Positions 46,501-54,930 of a DNA stretch of 64,000 nt are shown one piece after another (the first letter of the stretch is position 1; every line of letters starts with the position of its first letter). Source of the DNA: a virus; IMG/VR virus record IMGVR_UViG_3300044609_000960, positions 1 to 64,000 of that record. One strand, written 5' to 3'. The position numbers and the translations under genes were made by a program. The notes under the pieces are model-generated. The model made no database searches. It was not told the origin of the DNA and worked only from the letters and a program-made list of their open reading frames with translations.

Positions 46501-46650
46501 TCCATAATAATCTTCGGTGGGTGTAGTACCAAAGATATATCCCACTGCATGAGTTGCAATGGGCTGCGGAAGAGAGCCAGTTGTTGCCTGAGCAACAAAG
46601 ACCCCCGGCCTATTCAATGTCGCGGCATTGATTCTGATTGGATTGGCCAT
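43582..46650 (-). CDS. Contractile tail sheath protein, 1022 aa
   Basis: The N-terminal RPGVFVAQ segment and the C-terminal domain (RGIVTWGARTLSPNPLFKFVNTRAILNVLIDVLGRSFDDILFEQID, then VRLDVYVATSPTLERLLVTIVRTP) are standard sheath handshake regions. The protein is about 350-500 aa longer than typical sheaths because of inserted beta modules, two of which (about 290-366 and 557-622) recur in other virion proteins of this phage. These would lie on the outside of the sheath. No AGTTTAAAG box is obvious; TGTTTAAGG lies 34 nt upstream. Confidence 0.92.
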   Translation of the reverse strand: MANPIRINAATLNRPGVFVAQATTGSLPQPIATHAVGYIFGTTPTEDYYGEDAINAYSALEPYAPTQIGSVADYLEKVGGSVPVGNKGALASYDAVRAFFDNVGVNGILYFTRVTPTPETVVDIAASGAGAGYNAFAIKINGRYFGTPIGVNDNEGDEIRVITTTALDAVDNARDLYLFLAGNGDGFADYYRIEQNATEATQGKFRILSKDTRSLPQIDKFVAYQFSDTTYASPLNLNTQSVVKFYTSVKEINFRCVSRDQATGEGVLFVSGSQLSSFLLESSTEYNAGTTAFDSVNDTVTLDSSTGLANGDKVVLETTNAGTLNLTLNSVYYVVNKSGNAIQLATSSGGTFVQITGAPGTAVTVRKLAYDPATDQSAIVKAFLIDQNVYADAASIPDNKIVAVSKDLSTGNTVPTSWADASAAYWSYDLGTTTFAKIQSGGQDAVPSGEVTTLGGITTRNGYLPDSVQAFYVNVAGEDRVIIVNGAKPDDLANALRDQLQAILTEKELDGYYEVEAVATGTNVSGDTYVPNNGHQVALLTADAGAPYLRPELDEIALTGSIAISGGTVTGTLTSFTTELAEGDIFTANGIRFTVTGVTDNDTATVTPANVTITAGASYALDKSVPNGFYSHEYVLKVKVTSRNGVSSPINPGTTRAGLPDSNVIKLVSVDQNPGYESYKYTLNAKANDFVYAIEQGMDSRVLAPGFLLAPEAYTVLTYEAGGDLASKTEARQERVKVTQALLKAAEGKLGSTEGIVGTQHLALIDCGADEISLTNVQDELDYLKGIAGAPYGHGAFYAPYVKNLDDRYIAPSSYVAGIACSRYVNEGFQQPPAGARYPLRGAAGLKFEISAQQQEVTYALGLNPIRSLPNRGIVTWGARTLSPNPLFKFVNTRAILNVLIDVLGRSFDDILFEQIDSAGTVYARVKSIASQVCGQFFRQGALFGSRPEQAYLVVCSSANNTNEDLERGSVRLDVYVATSPTLERLLVTIVRTPAGQVAQLSDSFSRNEERFNYLLNTASVF

Positions 46651-46713
46651 AGAGATTTGAAGACACTATATCTTTCACTATTATCCTTAAACAAACAGCG
46701 AATTATAACTTGT

Positions 46714-46956
46714 TTATACGATAATATCTTTCTTGTATAGGAGAAAAAGCTCATTCATCAACCAGTCTGGACATGAGCTATGGCCACATCTCTTATACTC
46801 GAGAAGTTTCATTGATTTACGTAAAATTTTATTAAAATCATTTGTGTCTACGTATCTTGCGCATACTTTTACAAAAGACTTTAATTCAGTTTGATCCTGC
46901 TCGATACAGATAGAGCATAAAATGATAATTAATTTTAGCTTATCTGAATCAGTCAT
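46714..46956 (-). CDS. Unknown protein, 80 aa
   Basis: Helical, Cys-containing (LIIILCSICIEQDQTELKSFVKVCARY). Third of three overlapping minus-strand genes just upstream of the sheath. Overlaps the 149-aa gene by 8 nt. Confidence 0.6.
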   Translation of the reverse strand: MTDSDKLKLIIILCSICIEQDQTELKSFVKVCARYVDTNDFNKILRKSMKLLEYKRCGHSSCPDWLMNELFLLYKKDIIV

Positions 46957-47398
46957 TTTTAATAGAATCCATTGCGTCCTTATGGATCTGTGTCATGGCA
47001 ATAAATTTTGTCATTGGAACTTTCTCCATTTCTAGCACATTAACAAATGATCCATTTTGTATACCATAACAGGCTTTTAACCAGGAATATTTAGGGATAT
47101 AGTTGCATAAGATGTGCTCCTTTACGCAATTAAATATCCCGATGATTATTCTCTGAGTAAAAAGTCCAAAATTTATCCTATCTATGCTCAATAGAGTGAG
47201 GATATTTTGAATATCATCAAATGATACTCTTTTTTGTTCTTCATTTATTTCCTGCCCTTCATTATCTAGAATGAGATCTAAATATTCCAGATCTTGCCCA
47301 GTTATATCTCTAAAAAGTATTTTCCTTCCTTTGGAATCTTTTACTGTAATTGTGTAATCATGATTACGAACTACTTCAAATTCATGACGTTTCTTCAT
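46949..47398 (-). CDS. Probable tail assembly helper, 149 aa
   Basis: Start at ATG 47398 (MKKRHEFEV) inside the end of the preceding gene. Mixed alpha/beta (KDSKGRKILFRDITGQDLEYLDLILD) then helical. Two small overlapping genes next to the sheath are the usual place of G/GT-type tail chaperones, and the overlap invites a frameshift; no textbook slippery heptamer was seen. Confidence 0.5.
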   Translation of the reverse strand: MKKRHEFEVVRNHDYTITVKDSKGRKILFRDITGQDLEYLDLILDNEGQEINEEQKRVSFDDIQNILTLLSIDRINFGLFTQRIIIGIFNCVKEHILCNYIPKYSWLKACYGIQNGSFVNVLEMEKVPMTKFIAMTQIHKDAMDSIKND

Positions 47399-47738
47399 CT
47401 CCTCCAAGTCCTAGGAGTTGATTAATGGCCGCTCCAAGCATTTTAAGTTGTCTTGCACGAAGTCTTTTTGCGTCTTTCAATGTAAGTCTTTTTTGACCAG
47501 GAGATGGTGAATGAAGAATACAGATAGTTTGCAACGTAGCTTCTACCTCAGAGATTTTTTTATCTTCAGAGATACGTGAGATCTCAATAAGATCATCAGC
47601 AGAGGGTTCTTTTAAACAAAGAAACTTACCGGAGGCAATTTCTACCGGAATTACTTCAGGTTCGCCAAAGTCAAATGCGTCGTCTTCAAATCCCACCTCT
47701 TCATCATGAGAGACTCTTGACATTTTGCTTATTGCCAT
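47382..47738 (-). CDS. Probable tail assembly chaperone (Mu gp41/E-like), 118 aa
   Basis: IPVEIASGKFLCLKEPSADDLIEISRISEDKKISEVEATLQTICILHSPSPGQKRLTLKDAKRL resembles the E/41/14-type tail chaperone pattern (strand pair then helices listing substrate residues). First gene of the group, with GTTTAAAG 22 nt upstream of its ATG. Confidence 0.6.
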   Translation of the reverse strand: MAISKMSRVSHDEEVGFEDDAFDFGEPEVIPVEIASGKFLCLKEPSADDLIEISRISEDKKISEVEATLQTICILHSPSPGQKRLTLKDAKRLRARQLKMLGAAINQLLGLGGDEETS

Positions 47739-47760
47739 AGTGTTTATATAATGTCCAATT

Positions 47761-47768
47761 CTTTAAAC
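47761..47768 (-). promoter_or_regulatory. GTTTAAAG box, minus strand
   Basis: 22 nt upstream of the ATG at 47738. Paired with a separate plus-strand box at 47775 for the divergent gene. Confidence 0.55.
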
Positions 47769-47774
47769 CCCTTT

Positions 47775-47782
47775 GTTTAAAT
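47775..47782 (+). promoter_or_regulatory. GTTTAAAT box, plus strand
   Basis: 23 nt upstream of the ATG at 47806. Each of the two divergent genes has its own box at nearly the same distance. Confidence 0.5.
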
Positions 47783-47805
47783 TTAAAATAGAGAGAAAAA
47801 TCGGT

Positions 47806-48204
47806 ATGGCGGTAAATAATAATCCATATGAGTCTTGGCAACGACTCCGTCAAAATTCCGATTATAGATCTACAGATACTCAGATAAATTCTTTAGTTCG
47901 TCAACAACTCTCCCAAGAAGAGTATTTAAGATCCTCTAATAGAGTTAATTCTGGTCCTAGGCAGATTACACGGGCCAATATGGCAAAAAACACTCCCCAA
48001 TCTCCGCATGTCTTAGCTCCAGAGGATATGTGGGGATGGCAAAATTGGGCTAATAAACCCTCCTCTGCAGAATCACCTTTGGCAACTGGATTAAGAGAAG
48101 AAAATACTACTACTACTGATATTCCCGGCGCCTCCTATCCTCCTGGTTATAATGTCGGTGGAATGACTGGTGGATGCAACTCATGTCGCAGGAGAAGATA
48201 CTAA
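47806..48204 (+). CDS. Unknown virion-module protein, 132 aa
   Basis: MAVNNNPYESWQRLRQNSDYRSTDTQIN, Pro/Ser-rich middle and a basic Cys tail (GGCNSCRRRRY). The start is 47806 (earlier in-frame ATG lies in the box region). TAATG junction with the next gene. Confidence 0.6.
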   Translation: MAVNNNPYESWQRLRQNSDYRSTDTQINSLVRQQLSQEEYLRSSNRVNSGPRQITRANMAKNTPQSPHVLAPEDMWGWQNWANKPSSAESPLATGLREENTTTTDIPGASYPPGYNVGGMTGGCNSCRRRRY

Positions 48205-48512
48205 TGACATATAGACGTAAAGTAAAAAATCAAAAAGCAGAAGAACCTGAGAATAATATTGAGTTGTTTTCTGAAGAAAGAACTCTTCCAACAATTGAAG
48301 AAGTAGAAGAAAATATTAAAAAGGTGATTGAAATAGATAAAATGATTGAAAAAACTTTAGAAAAACTTGACGCGCTTCCAAACGTCTCCCAACCACCTGC
48401 CCCTACTGGTAAAGTTTTTATAGGCGAGGAGGATAAGAGGTTATTCAAACGTTTCAATCAACATATTATTAAGAAACTCGGGATTACCGGAAATAGATCC
48501 TTCAAACTCTGA
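48204..48512 (+). CDS. Unknown coiled-coil protein, 102 aa
   Basis: Basic start (MTYRRKVKNQKAEEPE), then heptad helix (IEEVEENIKKVIEIDKMIEKTLEKLDAL) and a compact basic end. Co-transcribed with the gene at 47806. Confidence 0.6.
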   Translation: MTYRRKVKNQKAEEPENNIELFSEERTLPTIEEVEENIKKVIEIDKMIEKTLEKLDALPNVSQPPAPTGKVFIGEEDKRLFKRFNQHIIKKLGITGNRSFKL

Positions 48513-48529
48513 TATAATTGTATCAGAGA
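48508..48529 (+). promoter_or_regulatory. Palindrome containing TATAAT upstream of dCMP deaminase
   Basis: CTCTGATA-TAATTG-TATCAGAG is a perfect 8-bp inverted repeat; TATAAT occupies 48513-48518 within it. ATG of the deaminase is 10 nt downstream. Could be a promoter overlapped by a repressor-binding palindrome or a hairpin in a leader. Confidence 0.5.
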
Positions 48530-48539
48530 TAACAATTTT

Positions 48540-48950
48540 ATGAAGCCTGAATTAATCGATGCTTATATGGATATTGCAGAAAGATTTGCTCAGGTTTCTA
48601 AATGTAATAGGCTTAAAGTAGGTGCTATAATTGTTAAAAACGGATCGATTTTGGCTCATGGGTGGAATGGAACACCTAGTGGATATAGGACTAATTGCTG
48701 CGAAGATGAGAATGGAGTAACATCTCCATTTGTTCTACATGCAGAGCAAAATGTCCTTGTTAAGATGGCAAAATCAACAGAGTCTATTGAAGGAGCCGAA
48801 TTGTTTTGCACCCATTCACCGTGTTCTGAATGCTCAAAGCTTCTTGCGCAGAGCGGAATTAAAAAGGTATATTTTAAACATAAGTATAGAATCACAGAAG
48901 GGATCGAAGTTTTAAACGCACTTGGTGTAGAGACTCAGGAGGTCCCATGA
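48540..48950 (+). CDS. Deoxycytidylate (dCMP) deaminase
   Basis: Converts dCMP to dUMP for dTTP synthesis. Zinc-site motifs HAE (His67, Glu69) and PCSEC (Cys95, Cys98) are intact, with NRLKVGAIIVKNG and GWNGTPSGYRTNCCE upstream as in T4 cd and cellular enzymes. The 136-aa length is on the short side (T4 cd is about 190). It sits among virion genes rather than replication genes. Confidence 0.93.
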   Translation: MKPELIDAYMDIAERFAQVSKCNRLKVGAIIVKNGSILAHGWNGTPSGYRTNCCEDENGVTSPFVLHAEQNVLVKMAKSTESIEGAELFCTHSPCSECSKLLAQSGIKKVYFKHKYRITEGIEVLNALGVETQEVP

Positions 48951-49309
48951 ATTTCAATACAGATGAAGAAAAACAAGCACTTAAAAACTCTCTGCTTAAT
49001 ACAGAAAACCTTAATGAAACCTTAGAGTGCTTAGAACATGTCCTAATTCATAGGACGCCTTTTGCTCTTTATGTTGCCACAGCTGATAGGGTGGATTGTA
49101 TGTGGATATTTGATCCAGATACAGTCTATGAGATGGTTGGAGGAATGGATAAATATATCTCTGTTTATGATGAGATGTTTCCTACTGACGAAGATAAATC
49201 GGTTGGTGTAGTATTTTTTATATTAAAAAAAGTCGGACCTTTATACTCGATCCGACTCAGTATTGAGATTATTGAAGAGATTATTGAAGAATTATACGAA
49301 AACGTTTAA
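48947..49309 (+). CDS. Unknown acidic protein, 120 aa
   Basis: ATGA-coupled to the deaminase. Acidic, alpha/beta (FALYVATADRVDCMWIFDPDTVYEMVGG; VGVVFFILKKVGPLYSIRLS). Overlaps the convergent tail gene by 18 nt. Confidence 0.6.
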   Translation: MNFNTDEEKQALKNSLLNTENLNETLECLEHVLIHRTPFALYVATADRVDCMWIFDPDTVYEMVGGMDKYISVYDEMFPTDEDKSVGVVFFILKKVGPLYSIRLSIEIIEEIIEELYENV

Positions 49310-50170
49310 TTTTTTAAGCGCAAAAATTACTTCATTGATCTTTTTTGCAATCAGTCTATTTATATCTCGTTTGTAAGAAGATCCGGCATTTACAGTTTTA
49401 TTTGTTGGAATAACAGCTAATTTTGTATCTGGAGTAGCAGTATCAAAAGCAGTAATTTGAAACTCTACATCAAATCCATTAGCATCTTCTGCAATAAATA
49501 TATCACCGAGATTTAACTCTCCGGTAAAATCTGTGCCACTTCCAGTAACAATACCACCAGATATACTAATAGTACCTGAATAATATAAAGAGTTTTGCTC
49601 AATCTCTAAAACGTCGATTGCTTCAGTTTGTGACTCTGGAGTCACTGTTTCTAACGCTAATACTCTAGACGCAAGAGTCTGAATATCTACATCATGGGTA
49701 TTAATTCTACTTGTTAAATCATTCTGATTGATTGTAAGCTCTTGAATTTTTTCCCTTTCATTACTAATGTTACTTTGCAAATTCTCCTCTAGGGTGTTAA
49801 TATCATCCTCTAGAAGTTGGAATGCCGTCTCAAGATTTGATATTGACGTAGAAGTTGCCTCTGAAAGAGCTGATTGAGCAGAGGCAATTGCAGTTGTAAA
49901 AATTCTTAAATCGCGGACTTTAGCGTATGTTCTGTCCGCAAAACGAACATTAACAAGTCCCATTTCAGTTGTAGGATCAACAGATTCTGCCAGGCTTACA
50001 CCAAGCTTTAGTCCAGTTTTAACCCCACTACCATCTTCGACAAAGATCGTTCCCTCAGTAGTTAATCCATCTTGGGAAAGAACTTCTCCAGTTGTTGAGA
50101 TTTCCTGCCTGGAGATATTTAATAACCCTCCGGCATAATCTTCGATAAAACGAAAACGTAAGTCAGCCAT
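49292..50170 (-). CDS. Tail/baseplate fibre-like protein with coiled coil, 292 aa
   Basis: N-terminus MADLRFRFIEDYAGGLLNISRQEI resembles cyanophage virion proteins. Residues about 90-180 form a long coiled coil. Residues 198-268 carry a beta module (SGTISISGGIVTGSGTDFTGELNLGDIF) clearly related to one in the sheath; a final helix follows. Probably trimeric and exposed on the tail. Confidence 0.75.
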   Translation of the reverse strand: MADLRFRFIEDYAGGLLNISRQEISTTGEVLSQDGLTTEGTIFVEDGSGVKTGLKLGVSLAESVDPTTEMGLVNVRFADRTYAKVRDLRIFTTAIASAQSALSEATSTSISNLETAFQLLEDDINTLEENLQSNISNEREKIQELTINQNDLTSRINTHDVDIQTLASRVLALETVTPESQTEAIDVLEIEQNSLYYSGTISISGGIVTGSGTDFTGELNLGDIFIAEDANGFDVEFQITAFDTATPDTKLAVIPTNKTVNAGSSYKRDINRLIAKKINEVIFALKKLNVFV

Positions 50171-50978
50171 AATATTCTTTAATCAGAGATTCTTCAAGAT
50201 TAGTGGTAAAAAATGCGTACATCTGGGGAGGGATTATTGACACCGGAGGCGGATTGTCCCACAAAACAAGCCAATTGTTACATAGCAACATTCTGATCTT
50301 AGAGGCAATACGTCTATTCCCCCAGTCTATCTCAGTTCCTCTAAGATCCAAAACTGTCTCATAGGTTTTTCTAAACATCGAAAATTGTCTATTCGATGAA
50401 GATGTTTGCACTGGGCGAAAATCTCTGAGAAGTCTTTCCTGTAAAGTTGAAGATAAATTACAATTTTTAGCAATTAATGCCTTTATTCCTTTATTATTAC
50501 CAAGATTAATAACATCAAGGGCTTGACAATTTGAAATATTTAAAACTTCTAGATTTGGAGCATCTGTAATAAATACTCCTCTCATGTTTCTATTACCTTC
50601 AAGGTTTATATACTTCAACCTATTCCGCGTTAAATTAAAATTTGCGTGGACTAATGTATTCTTTTGGAGATTGATTTTTTCAATTTTAGGGTCTATGATG
50701 GTATTTGTTTTTGTATCTATCCAATGATCTTCCCAAGTTAAAATATCTTGGTTTGTTAATTTGAGTTCTTTTAGCGGACCATCATATCTGTCATCTATAT
50801 TAACCTCAAGCAAAAAAGAATCGTTCATTTGCTTGTAAAGTTTTGCTGAATTATTTACATAAGAACCAGAAGGATCTGGCATCTCAAAATAATTAAAGTT
50901 CTCAGGTGATTTAAGTCCGAACGATAATGTTTTTATGTCCTTTGAAGAAACTTTAAAAAATGAATGAAATTTTTTCAT
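50163..50978 (-). CDS. Leucine-rich-repeat protein in virion module, 271 aa
   Basis: Residues about 115-175 contain successive LRR-like units (LKYINLEGNRNMRG, LEVLNISNCQALDV, INLGNNKGIKALIAKNCNLS). Overlaps both neighbours by 8 and 4 nt, so it is made together with the 1296-aa and 292-aa proteins. LRR proteins of phages are sometimes part of baseplates or fibres; the ligand is unknown. Confidence 0.7.
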   Translation of the reverse strand: MKKFHSFFKVSSKDIKTLSFGLKSPENFNYFEMPDPSGSYVNNSAKLYKQMNDSFLLEVNIDDRYDGPLKELKLTNQDILTWEDHWIDTKTNTIIDPKIEKINLQKNTLVHANFNLTRNRLKYINLEGNRNMRGVFITDAPNLEVLNISNCQALDVINLGNNKGIKALIAKNCNLSSTLQERLLRDFRPVQTSSSNRQFSMFRKTYETVLDLRGTEIDWGNRRIASKIRMLLCNNWLVLWDNPPPVSIIPPQMYAFFTTNLEESLIKEYYG

Positions 50979-53900
50979 TTCAGTCTGCCTCCAGCTAAGG
51001 TCTTAGGACAAAAACCTAGAAAATAATTACCTTCAAATGGTATAGAAAACTTCTTACATTTAATAATATTCATACAAATTTGATATTCAAATGGTGAATC
51101 GAATGTAGCGCAGTTAAATTCTGCGTTCTTTTCAAGTTTTGCTTTTATACCTTCAATAATTCCAAACTCTGTATTATTATACTCACTAACTTCTCCTCCT
51201 CCAGAATTAAATACCAGTGGTAATCCACCAATATTAGAAGAGATAGGTTCACCTCTATTTCCAAACCCTTCTATATCCGCGCCAAGTAATGAAACATATG
51301 CCGGTGGAGTGTTATATTCTGAAGTAGAAACAAAAGCCTTGGATGGCTTAAATTCTAAGAAAGACCCTAATGGACGATCTATTGAGATTGTTTGTGGAGA
51401 CAATCCAGGAACAGTTTTATATTCTTCTGGGAATAGAGACTTATTTATTTGATTAACACATCTTTCATCTGAATTTGCATATAATGCTTCGCAGTCTTCT
51501 CCACCAAATCTTCGACAAGAAGCTATTGGATCAAACGCAGAAAATAACTCAGCGGGGATGGGAAATTGATTGGAAGGTTTTTGGATATATGATACTCCTA
51601 ATACGTTAGATTGTATAGGGGAAGTTAATTCTTCATCTGCATATATACCTGGGACCTTGTATTCTATGGGTGAGACTATTAAGTCTTTTGGAGGAGTTTC
51701 GTAGGAAGTTGCAGGTTTCCAAGAAATATCCCTAGATAAATTTCTTGTGATGGCAGATGATTCATCAGTTTGATTAATTAGATTAATTAATTTATTCTCC
51801 TCTGCAAATTTAATAAAGTTATTAACTAGATTAGAAGTAATTGCTTTGGGGATCTGTGATAATACATTTATTTGAGGATTCTGAGAAAATAAAACCCGGT
51901 ATTGTTCTGGGGTTATTGAGTTTATTACTGGGATACGATTAGGTATTCTGGAGTTACCAATACCTGGAGATTCAAGAATTGGAGCATTTCCAGCAAAACT
52001 CTTGATAGAGATAATATTTTCTTCGTCAGAAGAGGATAATAATTGAGAAACAACATTACTCAACGACTCATATGTTTTATTCTGAGCATTTAATAACGTT
52101 TCTAATTTATCATTACCTTCAGATGTATATGTGTAATCAAGATTAGATTCGAAAATGATATTAATGATATCTGTTACTTCAATAATACTTTCTAATCCAT
52201 CTATGAGTGAAAGAATACCTATAGAAGATGTACTTGGACTCAACTTAAAATTATTTAGTTGTGATGAATTTTTGTAAAATCCTAACTTTATTCCTAACCC
52301 AGTTATATTAGCGTACTGAATAAACTTTGTAAAATTACCTCCATTAAACCCATCCAACATCTGCCCTAAAGGAGTTGTTGGGGACGTTGCACCTAAAATA
52401 GAAACTAATTCTTTACCTGTTAGACCTATGGATTTATCGTAGAGATGTCTAATCGTCTCTACCGACTGAATATTACCCAGATTATCTCCAAGTTCTTTTG
52501 TCCATTGTTTTAAGGCAATAGGAACTACTTTATTAGCCTGAGGATAACTTAAGTCTGGGGTTAAAAACGGATCCGAATAATTACCTTGTATTACTTGGTC
52601 TATAATTGGTTGCAGAAGTTCGATATTATCTTTTGACTTTATAATATTCTCTTGGCCTGATTGAAATAGATATGTAATCGACTCAAGAAGAGTGAGGTTA
52701 TTCTGCCCAAGTAACTTTGTAAACTTAATAAGTTGATTCGGATCGACGGCATATGTCAATCCGATCAATAATCCAACTAATTTTGGATATTGATTTATTT
52801 GGATATATGTTGCTTTTGATTTATCTTTTTGTGCAATTGCAAGAATATTCAGTAATCCGTCTATGTCTGATGTAGAATATAAGAATGAAAGATACGCATT
52901 AATACCATCTTCTCCCCCAATCTCATATATTAATTGCGATAACTCAAATCCCTTAAAGAAAGATTTAAGATCATTAGAATCTGAAAGTGGAGAAAAAGAT
53001 GTAATTAGTTCGGAGAAACTATTAGCATTTAATAAGCCATTAATCTCTGAATCCTTAAAACCTAATGATCTTAAGAATGAGATTATTGCAGTATTTTGGG
53101 ATTGGAACGATTTTGTCCCAATATTCGGTATATAAGAAAAGGAGGAAATACTTAACTTTTTAAGTGTATCTACAATTGTTTTTACTTGTTCGTTAATAAC
53201 ATTTGATACATTTAAGATAAACTCTAGAGACTTACCTGGCAGTTGAGTAAATATAAAAGTATTTGAGAGTCTTACATACGAGTCTATCAGATATCTAATA
53301 TTTCCAGAAAATCCAGGACCGACACCAGAGGGCAAGTCATTTAAAAATGGACTAGGAGGAAATATTCTTTGAATTTCTTTTAGTTGAGGCTCAATAGAAC
53401 CCAGACCTTCATACCCACTTAATTGACCCCTTGAATCTAATGAATTTAAAATAGATCCAGTTAAGTCACCTAAGTATAGGCATCTGTTATATAGAGTTTC
53501 TAAACCTGCTAGTAGAAGATCTATGCTAGGATTTATAGTATAACTATCTTTTTTAGATTTTGGCGTATAACGATCTGCTACTCCATTCCTAAACTGGACA
53601 AATATTGGATTATATGTAATTGTTTTTTGAGCAATATTAATCCCTTCTGGGATTTGTTGTCCATGGATAAAAGTCTTTAACTTTAAAAATCCCTTTAAGA
53701 AATTAAGTCCAGGGATTCTATTTGTTGTAATTTTTGATAAGAAAAGAACATCAAATCTTCCAAATGAAGTTTGATTATTGATTATTTCAAATGCGTTACT
53801 CTTATTACGTCCGTAAGCGCAAGCAAGAAGAAACTCTGAATATTTAGTAATATATTCCACACCACCAAGCACTGAACCTTCATACCCACCAAAATAATCG

Positions 53901-54865
53901 GTGAGAAGTTTCATTCGTTTGATTGTGCTAAATAAAGTTTTTCCCTCACCACCAAAAGTCGTAGTAAGAAGATCCTCATTTACTGATACTGGATCTGAAT
54001 ATTCAACGATCTTTGAGTCTGACGAGATAGCATTAATATCAAATCCATTATCTAAAAATCCTGCATAATACTGCTGGATATTTTTGTCGTAGATTTCTTT
54101 AAAAGTAGCTAATGAATTAAGTCTTTTAGAAGTATATTTTGTCCATTGTTCTTCTTCAAAAATCTCACGATTAGGAGAAGTTACATTCGAATTTAACTTA
54201 TATAACGAACCATTATAAATGATCAAATCATTATAAGTAATATTAATTCTATATTGTGATTTACCAATTTTTCCAGCTACCCTATTATATCCTAAGGGTG
54301 AGTATGAAGTAGCATCAGAAAGTTCTTTAAATACTTCCCAATATCGTTCTTTAGGAAATAAAGTATAAATTTTTCTACTATCTCTATTGATTTCTTTAGG
54401 TGAGAAAATAAATTGATCCTCTGAGTACTGATATTCTTGAGGTGTTTGTAAAATATCGAATACAGATGAAGATGAGAAAAAATTTATATCAGATACACTA
54501 GTTTTAATAAGTTGGCCATATTCTTTAATGGTACGTAAAAACTCAATGTATACTCCAGGCACTTCGTTTACATATGACTCAACTACTGAAATAATCGAGT
54601 CAAACAACTCAACTGGGTAAGGTTGACCTATCCCTACTACAAATAGTCCCTCAAGAATTATAGATTTTAATGGCTCTAGTAGTACCGGATCTCCATTCTC
54701 AATCCGATCAATAATCAAAGGTAGGAGTTGGTTGATTAGGGCTGATAACTCCTTTCGTTGTTTATCTGTATTAAACGCACCAAATTCTCTCTCATACAAG
54801 GAAAATCCTTGAGAGATGATTAATGGAATTCTCGGTTTTAGTAACTCTATGAAAGGAGAACTCAT
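50975..54865 (-). CDS. Large virion protein, 1296 aa
   Basis: Largest protein in the window; Asn/Ser/Ile-rich, no signal or membrane segment, Cys-containing C-terminus (FEYQICMNIIKCKKF, FLGFCPKTLAGG). Size, a GTTTAAAG box (22 nt upstream) and the downstream LRR/fibre genes point to a baseplate or tail role, but no family is recognised. AT-rich codon use unlike the capsid gene. Confidence 0.75.
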   Translation of the reverse strand: MSSPFIELLKPRIPLIISQGFSLYEREFGAFNTDKQRKELSALINQLLPLIIDRIENGDPVLLEPLKSIILEGLFVVGIGQPYPVELFDSIISVVESYVNEVPGVYIEFLRTIKEYGQLIKTSVSDINFFSSSSVFDILQTPQEYQYSEDQFIFSPKEINRDSRKIYTLFPKERYWEVFKELSDATSYSPLGYNRVAGKIGKSQYRINITYNDLIIYNGSLYKLNSNVTSPNREIFEEEQWTKYTSKRLNSLATFKEIYDKNIQQYYAGFLDNGFDINAISSDSKIVEYSDPVSVNEDLLTTTFGGEGKTLFSTIKRMKLLTDYFGGYEGSVLGGVEYITKYSEFLLACAYGRNKSNAFEIINNQTSFGRFDVLFLSKITTNRIPGLNFLKGFLKLKTFIHGQQIPEGINIAQKTITYNPIFVQFRNGVADRYTPKSKKDSYTINPSIDLLLAGLETLYNRCLYLGDLTGSILNSLDSRGQLSGYEGLGSIEPQLKEIQRIFPPSPFLNDLPSGVGPGFSGNIRYLIDSYVRLSNTFIFTQLPGKSLEFILNVSNVINEQVKTIVDTLKKLSISSFSYIPNIGTKSFQSQNTAIISFLRSLGFKDSEINGLLNANSFSELITSFSPLSDSNDLKSFFKGFELSQLIYEIGGEDGINAYLSFLYSTSDIDGLLNILAIAQKDKSKATYIQINQYPKLVGLLIGLTYAVDPNQLIKFTKLLGQNNLTLLESITYLFQSGQENIIKSKDNIELLQPIIDQVIQGNYSDPFLTPDLSYPQANKVVPIALKQWTKELGDNLGNIQSVETIRHLYDKSIGLTGKELVSILGATSPTTPLGQMLDGFNGGNFTKFIQYANITGLGIKLGFYKNSSQLNNFKLSPSTSSIGILSLIDGLESIIEVTDIINIIFESNLDYTYTSEGNDKLETLLNAQNKTYESLSNVVSQLLSSSDEENIISIKSFAGNAPILESPGIGNSRIPNRIPVINSITPEQYRVLFSQNPQINVLSQIPKAITSNLVNNFIKFAEENKLINLINQTDESSAITRNLSRDISWKPATSYETPPKDLIVSPIEYKVPGIYADEELTSPIQSNVLGVSYIQKPSNQFPIPAELFSAFDPIASCRRFGGEDCEALYANSDERCVNQINKSLFPEEYKTVPGLSPQTISIDRPLGSFLEFKPSKAFVSTSEYNTPPAYVSLLGADIEGFGNRGEPISSNIGGLPLVFNSGGGEVSEYNNTEFGIIEGIKAKLEKNAEFNCATFDSPFEYQICMNIIKCKKFSIPFEGNYFLGFCPKTLAGGRLK

Positions 54866-54887
54866 CTGCTACACATACTTTTCTAAA

Positions 54888-54896
54888 CTTTAAACT
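54888..54896 (-). promoter_or_regulatory. AGTTTAAAG box, minus strand
   Basis: 22 nt upstream of the ATG at 54865; twin of the plus-strand box at 54901. Confidence 0.55.
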
Positions 54897-54900
54897 TTGA

Positions 54901-54908
54901 GTTTAAAG
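54901..54908 (+). promoter_or_regulatory. GTTTAAAG box, plus strand
   Basis: 22 nt upstream of the ATG at 54931. Confidence 0.55.
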
Positions 54909-54930
54909 CTTTGAGACTTAAATAGATCCG

